From contig JBEKCP010000300.1 in assembly GCA_050014815.1 (NCBI GenBank), positions 1 through 11,208 of the forward strand: DNA of 11,208 nt, in the 5' to 3' direction. The notes below the pieces were generated by a model, which was given only the letters and a program-made list of their open reading frames with translations, did no database searches and had not been told where the DNA came from. The position numbers were made by a program, and so were the translations under genes. This document shows, piece after piece, positions 1-8,009 of this stretch; position 1 is the stretch's first letter; each line of letters begins with the position of its first letter. The stretch is from JBEKCP01 sp050014815 (lineage in GTDB: Bacteria; Planctomycetota; Planctomycetia; Pirellulales; Thermoguttaceae).

Positions 1-156
1 GTCGATGACGGCGGCGGCGGTGTCGGCCTCGATCGTGCGGTAGCCGGCGGAGCCCAGCCAGCGGGAGACCAGCCCTCGCATCGTAGGCTGGTTGTCGACA
101 ACCAGTACGGTTGCGGCTGCTTCTGGGGCGACGGGGCTGGGGAGTTCGTTGGACAT
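1..156 (-). CDS. Response regulator receiver-domain protein, N-terminal part (runs off the left edge)
   Basis: Only the first 52 codons are in the window. After a short Ala/Pro-rich leader the protein reads TVLVVDNQPTMRGLVSRWLG, which matches beta-1 and alpha-1 of a CheY-like receiver domain (VLVVDDEPxxR). These domains accept a phosphoryl group from a histidine kinase on an aspartate that would lie beyond the edge. The acidic pocket usually shows two adjacent acidic residues; here it is D21-N22, a tolerated but less usual variant. The following GYRTIEADTAAAVID fits beta-2 and alpha-2 (GY.V..A..g..A). The ATG at 154-156 is the only sensible start seen. The gene is divergent from metG. The output domain cannot be known from this fragment, so the regulated process is unknown. 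Confidence 0.75.
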   Translation of the reverse strand, partial: MSNELPSPVAPEAAATVLVVDNQPTMRGLVSRWLGSAGYRTIEADTAAAVID

Positions 157-314
157 GCGCGACTCTGTCAAGCGTTGGCTCTGTCAAAACTACGTTATGG
201 AACGCTGAGAAGCCGGCCTTTCTGTTGGTGTTTGCCTTCAGGAATACCCGGCCGGCCGGGGCAATTGTAGGGTCTGCACCGGCCCTGCCGACGGCGCCGT
301 TTGGGGCGGCGGAA

Positions 315-342
315 TGGACTTTTTGCCCGCGGCCGCTACAAT
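315..342 (+). promoter_or_regulatory. Candidate metG promoter
   Basis: TACAAT at 337-342 is one mismatch from the sigma-70 -10 consensus, and TGGACT at 315-320 is a weak -35 candidate with a 16-bp spacer. The context CGCTACAATA resembles the CGCTATAAT box upstream of trxB in this window. If used, transcription would start near 349 and the 366-427 hairpin would lie in the metG leader. This is pattern matching only. Confidence 0.35.
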
Positions 343-365
343 ACGTCCTTTCCCTACTACTAGAA

Positions 366-427
366 GGGGACCGTCCCATTTTCGGCCTGTCCGTTCGGAC
401 AGTCGGACGAAAATTGGGACCGTCCCC
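366..427. repeat. Imperfect hairpin of the GGGGACYGTCCC palindromic repeat family, metG leader
   Basis: The left arm GGGGACCGTCCCATTTTCG (366-384) pairs with CGAAAATTGGGACCGTCCCC (408-427) apart from a central mismatch and one extra base in the right arm. Between them is an inner stem CTGTCC-GTTC-GGACAG. Each outer arm also contains the small palindrome-like GGGAC(C/T)GTCCC. The same arm sequence, again with a one-base bulge, occurs inside asnS at 3889-3986, so this is a dispersed repeat family (REP-like) and not a unique regulatory hairpin. It ends 19 bp before the metG start codon and could affect metG translation, but nothing in the sequence proves this. Confidence 0.8.
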
Positions 428-446
428 GCGATGCCGGAGCGCTCCC

Positions 447-2462
447 ATGCGACGGATCCTCGTCACCAGTGCGTTGCCCTACGCCAACGGCCCGATCCAT
501 CTTGGCCACCTGGTGGAGTACCTCCAGACCGACATTTGGGTCCGCTTCCAGAAACTGCGGGGGAACCGCTGCATCTATGTCTGTGCCGACGACACGCACG
601 GCACGGCCATCATGATCCGCGCCCGGCAGGAAGGGATTCCCGAGGAGGATCTGATCGCCCGGATGCAGACGGCCCACCTGGCCGACTTCCAGGGCTTCCA
701 GATCGAGTTCGACAACTACGGCAGCACCCACAGCCCGGAAAACCGCGGCTACTGCGAAGAAATCTGGGCGGCGCTGGGCCGCGCCGGCCTGGTCAGCCGG
801 CAGGAGGTGACGCAATTGTACGACCCGGCGGCGGGCACGTTCCTGGCCGACAGGTTCGTCCGGGGGACCTGCCCCAAGTGCAAGGCCACGGACCAGTACG
901 GCGACAGTTGCGACCGTTGCGGCTGCCACTACAGCCCGACCGACCTGATCGACCCGGTGAGCACCCTCACCGGCGCGAAGCCGGAAATCCGCACGGCGGG
1001 CCATCTGTTCGTGAACATCGAGCGGATGCACGCCTTCCTGGCCGACTGGATCGTCGCCGGGACGATGCAGCCCGAGATGGCCAACTACCTCAAGGGCCAC
1101 TTCCTCAACGAGCCGCTGCGGGACTGGGACGTCTCCCGGCCGGCGCCGTACTTCGGGTTCGAAATACCCGACAGTCCGGGCGACTACTGGTACGTCTGGT
1201 TCGACGCCCCGATCGGATACCTGGCCTCGACCCGGCAGTGGTGCGACGCCCACGGCGAGGACTTCCAAGCCTGGTGGCGGGGCCCCGAGACCGAAATCCA
1301 TCACTTCATCGGCAAGGACATCACGTACTTCCACACGCTGTTCTGGCCGGCGATGCTCAAGACGGCCGGGTTCAGCCTGCCGCGGAAAGTCCACATCCAC
1401 GGGTTCCTGACGGTCAACGGCGAGAAGATGTCGAAGTCGAAGGGGACGTTCATCCAGGCCTCGACGTACCTCGCGCACCTCGACCCGGCCTACCTGCGGT
1501 ACTACTACGCCTCGAAGTTGACCTCCGGCGTGGAGGATCTGGATTTGAACTTCGACGAGTTCGTGGCCAAGGTCAACGCCGACATGGTGGGCAACATCGT
1601 GAACCTGGCCAGCCGGACGGCGAAGTTCGCCGAGAAAACCGGCCTGGCGGCGGCCTATCCGGACGACGGCGGACTCTTTGCCCAGGCGGCCGCGGACGGC
1701 CAGCCCGTTGCCGAGGCCTACGAGGCGGGCGAGTTCGCCCGCGCCATGCGGCTGGTGCTGGCGGCCGGCGATCGGGCCAACAAGTTCGTCGAGCAAAACG
1801 CCCCCTGGAACCTCCGCAGGCCCGACCAGGCCGAGCGTTTGCGGGACGTGTGTACCATCGGGCTGAACCTCTTCCGGCAATTGGCCGTCTACCTGGCCCC
1901 CGCGGTGCCCGAAATGGCCCGGCAGACCGGCGATCTGCTGGGCGATCCGATCACCCGCTGGGAGCAGTCGCAGACGCCGCTCTTGGGCCGGCCGGTCGGG
2001 CGATTCCAGCACCTGATGCAGCGGGTCGATCGCAAGAAGATAGATGCCGTGCTGGCTGACAGCACGGAAGCGGAATCGCCCGCTGCGGCGGCCCCGCAGG
2101 ACAGCGACGCCCCGCTCGTGGCCGAGCCCCTGGCCCCGGAAATCACGATCGACGAGTTCGTCAAGGCGGACTTGCGGGTCTGCCGCGTCCTGGCCGCCGA
2201 GGAGGTCGCGGAAGCCAAGAAACTCCTCAAGCTCACGCTCAGTCTCGGCGGCAACCATCGCCGCACGGTCTTTGCCGGCATCAAGGGCTACTACCAGCCC
2301 GAGCAGCTCGTCGGCCGGTTGTTGCTCTGCGTGGCCAATCTCCAGCCGAGGAAGATGAAGTTCGGCCTGAGCGAGGGAATGATCCTTGCCGCCGGGAGCG
2401 AAGGCGAGGTCCACCTGTTGCTCGTCGACGACGGCGCCAAGCCGGGGCAACGGGTTCACTAA
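447..2462 (+). CDS. metG: Methionyl-tRNA synthetase (class Ia, with C-terminal tRNA-binding domain)
   Basis: Cytosolic enzyme of 671 aa that charges tRNA-Met using ATP and methionine. The N-terminus RRILVTSALPYANGPIHLGH carries the HIGH-type motif HLGH (residues 18-21). A zinc knuckle with two CxxC pairs (C142/C145 and C155/C158) lies in the connective domain, as in the E. coli-type enzyme. KMSKS is at about residues 327-331. After the alpha-helical anticodon-binding domain and an Ala/Pro-rich linker, residues about 566-671 (ITIDEFVKADLRV... to the end) form an OB-fold tRNA-binding domain that usually mediates dimerisation. The ATG at 447 is chosen because homology begins there, with GGAG nine bases upstream; the frame stays open upstream without resemblance to the family. 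A palindromic repeat begins 5 bp after the TAA stop. No key motif is missing. Confidence 0.97.
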   Translation: MRRILVTSALPYANGPIHLGHLVEYLQTDIWVRFQKLRGNRCIYVCADDTHGTAIMIRARQEGIPEEDLIARMQTAHLADFQGFQIEFDNYGSTHSPENRGYCEEIWAALGRAGLVSRQEVTQLYDPAAGTFLADRFVRGTCPKCKATDQYGDSCDRCGCHYSPTDLIDPVSTLTGAKPEIRTAGHLFVNIERMHAFLADWIVAGTMQPEMANYLKGHFLNEPLRDWDVSRPAPYFGFEIPDSPGDYWYVWFDAPIGYLASTRQWCDAHGEDFQAWWRGPETEIHHFIGKDITYFHTLFWPAMLKTAGFSLPRKVHIHGFLTVNGEKMSKSKGTFIQASTYLAHLDPAYLRYYYASKLTSGVEDLDLNFDEFVAKVNADMVGNIVNLASRTAKFAEKTGLAAAYPDDGGLFAQAAADGQPVAEAYEAGEFARAMRLVLAAGDRANKFVEQNAPWNLRRPDQAERLRDVCTIGLNLFRQLAVYLAPAVPEMARQTGDLLGDPITRWEQSQTPLLGRPVGRFQHLMQRVDRKKIDAVLADSTEAESPAAAAPQDSDAPLVAEPLAPEITIDEFVKADLRVCRVLAAEEVAEAKKLLKLTLSLGGNHRRTVFAGIKGYYQPEQLVGRLLLCVANLQPRKMKFGLSEGMILAAGSEGEVHLLLVDDGAKPGQRVH

Positions 2463-2467
2463 TACAC

Positions 2468-2509
2468 TAGCCGCGGATGAATATCCGCGCGGATATTCAT
2501 CCGCGGCTA
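2468..2509. repeat. Perfect 42-bp palindrome, left copy (type A REP)
   Basis: The arm TAGCCGCGGATGAATATCCG is followed by CG and the exact reverse complement of the arm, giving a 42-bp perfect palindrome. An identical copy lies at 3002-3043, so the two bracket the transposase-like gene. It starts just after the metG stop and ends 12 bp before the transposase start. It could form a strong hairpin and act as an Rho-independent-like barrier, although no U-tract follows. Confidence 0.95.
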
Positions 2510-2521
2510 TGGGGGATGAAC

Positions 2522-3004
2522 ATGCCCGTTTACCTCTTCACGTTTCACGCGTATCGCTCCTGGATGCCGGATCGGCCGCAGGGGTACGTCCGCCCCGGAC
2601 AAGGCGTGCTGCCTCAGGACCCGAAAATGTCCCAACACTACGCCCGCCGGGCCAAGCACGATGAAGTCCGGTTCGACGCAACCCAACGCTGGCGGCTCGT
2701 CGACGAGGCCGGCGAAGTCTGCGCTCGGCAAGGATGGGAGATCTACGAGGCGACCGCGACGAGAAGTCACACCCATCTGCTGGTCGGGTGGCGGACCGAC
2801 GCGAAATGGAAGGATGTGTCGAACCGGCTCAAACGGCGGTTGGGTTACGCGCTAAGCATGCTGGCGAATCGACCCGGCCCCTGGTTTTCGCGTGGCAGCA
2901 GCCGGAAACGCGTGCGCGACCGGGAGCACTTCGAGCACCTGTTGCAGACGTACTTGCCGAAGCACGGGCCGATCTGCTGGAGTCGGCGAAAGGAGCCCCG
3001 TTAG
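2522..3004 (+). CDS. REP-associated (HUH/Y1-type) transposase-like protein
   Basis: A 160-aa protein resembling the IS200/Y1 transposase fold used by REP-associated tyrosine transposases (RAYTs), which cut single-stranded palindromic hairpins. Visible support: a first strand VYLFTFHAYRSW, an HUH metal-binding motif H83-T-H85 in ATATRSHTHLLVGW, a helix rich in Lys/Arg (KDVSNRLKRRLGYAL), then W121-FSRG-SSRKRVRDREHFEHLLQTYLPKHG. In typical RAYTs the stretch after the conserved Trp contains the catalytic Tyr (for example WQxGYYDxxIRD). Here that position reads Ser-Ser, and the nearest Tyr is Y144. The ATG at 2522 is preferred because a GGGGG run lies 6 bp upstream; ATG 2516 is possible, and ATG 2477 would translate the palindrome itself. 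The TAG stop is formed by the first bases of the right palindrome. Flanking identical palindromes support a REP/RAYT unit. Whether it is active is unknown. Confidence 0.75.
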   Translation: MPVYLFTFHAYRSWMPDRPQGYVRPGQGVLPQDPKMSQHYARRAKHDEVRFDATQRWRLVDEAGEVCARQGWEIYEATATRSHTHLLVGWRTDAKWKDVSNRLKRRLGYALSMLANRPGPWFSRGSSRKRVRDREHFEHLLQTYLPKHGPICWSRRKEPR

Positions 3005-3043
3005 CCGCGGATGAATATCCGCGCGGATATTCATCCGCGGCTA
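3002..3043. repeat. Perfect 42-bp palindrome, right copy (type A REP)
   Basis: Identical over all 42 bp to the copy at 2468-2509, and followed by the same T. Its first three bases, TAG, are the stop codon of the transposase-like gene. It lies between two convergent genes (transposase-like and asnS) and could end transcription from both sides. Confidence 0.95.
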
Positions 3044-3044
3044 T

Positions 3045-3064
3045 CGGATATTCATCCGCGGCTA
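3045..3064. repeat. Half copy of the type A palindrome
   Basis: The 20-bp sequence CGGATATTCATCCGCGGCTA repeats the right arm of the adjacent palindrome after a single T. It is a partial tandem duplication ending 7 bp from the asnS stop codon (3072-3074, minus strand). Confidence 0.9.
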
Positions 3065-3071
3065 TTGGCTA

Positions 3072-4553
<1,482 letters not shown>

Positions 4554-4584
4554 GACCTTGACTCCAACCGGGCTTCGGCCTTCT

Positions 4585-7490
4585 TCACGGCGTTGCGGAA
4601 ACGAGTTTGCCAAGTTCTTCTTCCAACTGCTCGATTTCCGAAGCGCGGTCCGTCGAAGTCAGGCGCGTCACCAGCTCCAGGATGCGTTTGGCAGTGCGCT
4701 TTGCGGGCATCGGAATCGGCACCTCGCGGAGGCAGGCCTCTGTCACCTGGTAGAACCCCTTCGGCGTAGGGCGCCGCCCTGAGAGCAAACGTTCGTTGGC
4801 CCGTTCGCTGTTGAGAAACGCCAAGCAGTACTTCAAAACGTCCTCCAACGAAACGTCCCTCGCGACAGCCTCGCGAAGCTTCCTCCGCAAATCCATGTAC
4901 TCAACGCTAGTGCTCGATGTTGGTTGGAGATAGAGGCACGCGTCGTCGGACAAATACCCGATGTCGTCCAAAGAGAAGCGAACCGCTTTAAGCAACCGAG
5001 GCGAGAGGATTCGCATCCTCGACAACATCCGTCTTGGATCGCGCGGCCGGTGGTATTCGTACCAATGCTTGCCGGCATGGGTGAATCGCTTCTTCTCGAA
5101 AACCCGGCCCTCCAGCCGGTCGTAGTGCTCGACAAGGTATCGGGCCACCGCCGGGTACTTCACCAGTCCCAGCGCGATGCGGTGGTCCAGAAGTTGCCTT
5201 GCGGTAGTTCGGTTCACCCCTCCGCGACGGACAATCCCGGCTTCGTGGGCATCGACTTGTCTCTCGAAGTCGAGCGCATGGCGAAGATCCAGACGGCGAA
5301 CCACCTCGCGAAGTCTTGGATCGGCAATCTCGTCCGGTCTTAGCGTGAATGCGGGAACGACAGTGCGTCCCGAGACAGTGTAGGGATACAGCAGAACCCG
5401 GCCTTCCCACGCAACAGACCACTTTTGAGCCTCTTTGCTCTTGATTGCCCTGCGGAGCAGGGCCGCTTCAAGCCGCAACTCCGTCGCTCGTTGCTGGGAA
5501 ATGAGAAACACGTCGAGGCAGCCGCCGGGTGTCACGCCCTGACGGGTATCCAGAACGTCGGCGGCGGTCGGTGCGCCCGATTCCGATTGCGCGGCCGTAT
5601 CTACCGGCGACAGATTCCAACGGTCCTTTACGGAATCCGCCAAGCTACGAATTTTGACGCGGGCCGAGCGCGCGAACCCGACCGAGGCCGTCCGACGCCC
5701 TTTGGCTACCCGCCCGATCGCATCCCGGATCGTAGCGACGACTCTTTCCCGACGGGTCGCTTCGTCAAGCCCAGCCAGGTCCGTCGGCGAGGTGGAGAGC
5801 ACCGTAACGCAGTTGCCCTCGGGATTCGTTTTGCCCGCGGCATCCGCCACGGTCACGCAAGGCGTGTTCATCGCATGAAAAAAGAGTTGGCCGAATGGAT
5901 TCAGGTCGATGAGGTAGTGGACTTGCGCCTTTGAAACCAGGAGCCGCCGCAGGCCGGCGGCCCACGCCTTGTCGAGGAAAGTGCTCTGGGTTACCAACCC
6001 GAAGCGGCCGCCCGGCTTCAGGATTTGCAGCGCGCGCTCGACAAACAGCCCGTACACGTCGTATTTTCCTCGGGCAGCCGCCGGATACTCCACGGCGAAT
6101 CGCCCTTTCTTTGCCCGATCATAGACCGGGGCGAGCGGCCCCTTCAGGACACCGCCCCAGGGAGGGTTTCCAAAAACGCGGTCAAAACGCTTCTTGAGCA
6201 TCTCCCGGTAGCGGTGGAACGATTCCTCCGTAAGCTGAACGCGCGCGTTGAGCTTGGTGAAAAGGTCGGGGGCGATCAGGTCCTTGTCGTGCTTTTCGAG
6301 CGAATCGGACGAGAATACCTGGAGGTCGAGTGAATAGGCGGGATTCTTCTCACGCGCTCTGACATACATCGGCATCAAAAGGAAGAGGACGTTGACCGTT
6401 GTCAGAAATGCCGCAAATGGGTGCAGATCGACGGCATGCAACCTCTCCGAGACAAGATTCAGCGTGATTTCCGCCTTCTTCCAGTCGGCAAGCCCCCGCT
6501 TGTGCAGGCTCGCGTGGCAAGGCAGGTCCATTTCAAGGTGCCGCAACAGTCGCGCCAGCGCATTGGCGACGAACGCGCCGCTGCCGCACGCCGGGTCGAT
6601 GAACGAGAGTTGGCACAACCCCTCCTGATCGGCGACGTACCCCGCAAGGTCCAGAACGAGGTCGATCAATTCATCCGGCGTGTAAAATCCTCCCAGCTTT
6701 TGCCGCTCTTCATCGGGAAGGTAGTGCTGGTAGACGTTCCGCCACACATCCACGTCGACCTGTCCGAAAAAGTAGCCGTTCAGGATGCGCAGAAGCCGCT
6801 GGGCCGCACGCTCGAACTCCCGATCCATGCCCCCCAACCATGCCAGTTGGTCCCGCGCAAGGACTGCCCGCTTGTCATGCCGCACTTGCCACCAGTCGAA
6901 CTCGCCGAGTTCATACACTGCGGGAAGGAATCGCCGCATGCCGTCTTGAACCCGAAACAGGAGGTCGGTAGCCGGCCCGGGCGCGTCGAGCAGTGGGGAG
7001 AGAGGCGCCAGGAGGGATCTCTCCATCTCTTCGCCGGAGAGCACTCGGGGAAAGGCCGTCTGGTCTTCGTCGATGCGATAGAGTAGTGCCCGCGCAAGAA
7101 TCACGTGCGCCGATTGGGCGCAGAGCTTCTTGGCCGCCTCGGAGAACGCCGGCCAAATGGCCTCGCCCACCGCGGCCGGATCGGCCCGCTCGGCTTCGGA
7201 CAATACGGCGATCCTGTCGGCGGCGGCCACCGCGGCTGCCCCGCTGAATCCAAGGTCGTCAACGGCCCGCGCAATCTCTGGCGTGGTGACTTCGCTCTCG
7301 GCGAACTGCTGGGAAAGCCGTTGGGCGGCCTGTCCCGGCGAGACGATGAGGCACTTGTCGCACCAAAGGTCAAACAGATTCAGCGCGATCCCGCGCACCT
7401 GCTCCCCCGCCCTGCGATCGTGAAAGCCGGAAAGAACCGCCTCCAGATGAAAGGTTGTCTTTGACGACGCGATGCCGCGCCTTGCGCGGC
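4585..7490 (-). CDS. Type IIG restriction-modification enzyme, methyltransferase and specificity part (frameshifted gene)
   Basis: This is the main part of an Eco57I/TaqI-like N6-adenine methyltransferase. It transfers methyl groups from S-adenosylmethionine to adenine in a specific site and, in the full enzyme, is fused to an endonuclease. Numbering the rejoined 1138-aa protein from 8002, it shows GGFYTP (FYTP about 440-443), SAM-binding motif I DPACGSG (469-475) and catalytic motif IV NPPW (612-615), in the gamma-class order. The C-terminal half looks like a target-recognition region, ending in LAFLNSERANERLLSG...GFYQVTEACLREVPIPMP and a coiled-coil-like tail. Coding character in this frame begins near 7490; the frame is open up to 7827, but that part is a shadow of the upstream nuclease frame. 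An internal GTG at 7398, with GGGGGAG only three bases upstream, could restart translation. It uses visibly more A/T-rich codons than its neighbours, an impression I have not computed, which would fit horizontal acquisition. Confidence 0.85.
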
Positions 7491-8002
7491 GCCGTTTGGA
7501 AATACCGGTAGGCCGCCAGCGGCGCGAAAAAACCTTCCGCCTCCTCCGGCATAGCAACAGCCAGGTCAAACGTGAACCGCGACTGGATTTCAAGGACGCC
7601 TGTGGGCGAAAAGATGTCAAGGCGCTCCCACTCATTGCCGTTGGTGAAATAGGCATAACGCAGCGTCCCGAAGCCCGACAGCCGGCCCTCGAAATCGTCG
7701 CGTTCCTTCTGGCCGGCTCGGTGATAGGGCGTTTTCGTCTCGATGGTTGCAATGGGAAAACCATCGGCATCTTGCAGCAGGATGTCGAAACGTTCGCCAA
7801 CAACAACCCTGTCCACCGGCCAGTCAAGGATGGTGGAAAGAAGATCGCTTACCAGCCAGGCGCGAAATTGCCGCTCCCCCCCCTCTCCGGGGTAGCCGAG
7901 CCGAACCCCGGATTCTTCACAGCGGCGAAGAATCGTGGACAGCGCGCCAAGGATGGCGTGCCCAAGACTGGCAGCATCGTCGGGGAATGTCTTGTCGGCC
8001 AT
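7370..8002 (-). CDS. Type IIG restriction-modification enzyme, N-terminal nuclease part (frameshifted gene)
   Basis: This 210-aa frame begins at the ATG at 8002, seven bases after the trxB stop, with GGAA lying within the end of trxB, so translation is probably coupled. It reads as a PD-(D/E)xK nuclease: GERQFRAWLV helix, then D73 in GERFDILLQDADG and E88-T-K90 in PIATIETKTP, the catalytic D...ExK signature. Family resemblance runs to about residue 165-170 (LAAYRYFQTAPRKAR). The last roughly 40 residues (SSGGGSFRLSRSQGGG...) look like out-of-frame translation, while the other minus frame takes over with natural sequence. Skipping one base between about 7465 and 7505 joins both parts into one 1138-aa enzyme, a usual Type IIG length. 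Read literally, the gene is broken. A sequencing error, a true mutation (possibly phase-variable) or a split two-subunit arrangement all remain possible. Confidence 0.8.
   Translation of the reverse strand: MADKTFPDDAASLGHAILGALSTILRRCEESGVRLGYPGEGGERQFRAWLVSDLLSTILDWPVDRVVVGERFDILLQDADGFPIATIETKTPYHRAGQKERDDFEGRLSGFGTLRYAYFTNGNEWERLDIFSPTGVLEIQSRFTFDLAVAMPEEAEGFFAPLAAYRYFQTAPRKARHRVVKDNLSSGGGSFRLSRSQGGGAGARDRAESV
7474..7490. other. GC-rich hairpin at the frameshift point
   Basis: GCCGCGC (7474-7480), loop CTT, GCGCGGC (7484-7490) form a perfect 7-bp GC stem at the place where coding potential moves from one minus-strand frame to the next. Such stems are prone to sequencing or replication slippage. 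No classic slippery heptamer is evident. Confidence 0.7.
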
Positions 8003-8009
8003 GTTCTGT

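Larger units (their letters stand above)
157..446. other. Divergent intergenic region between the response regulator and metG
   Basis: No convincing gene is present. An open frame continues upstream of metG through this stretch, but its translation lacks family resemblance, so it is treated as non-coding. The region holds two direct copies of CTCTGTCAA (163-171 and 179-187, 16-bp period) next to the response-regulator start, a candidate metG promoter near 315-342, and a long imperfect hairpin at 366-427. Confidence 0.6.

Noticed and set aside
111..446. N-terminal extension of metG by 112 residues
   Set aside because: The frame is open but the translation is unlike any MetRS and crosses the promoter-like region and hairpin. 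Homology and a GGAG site favour ATG 447.
360..2459. Long open frame opposite metG, minus strand
   Set aside because: It is a shadow of a GC-rich gene: Arg/Gly/Val/Asp-rich low-complexity translation with no recognisable motifs, opposite a clear MetRS.
2468..2509. Classical Rho-independent terminator of metG
   Set aside because: The stem is very strong but no T-run follows, and the sequence is duplicated around the transposase-like gene. It is better called a mobile palindrome, even if it also stops transcription.
7491..7827. Apparent N-terminus of the methylase frame starting at ATG 7827
   Set aside because: The Arg/Ser-rich translation is out of frame with the nuclease domain that has catalytic D...ExK residues, so it is not real coding sequence.
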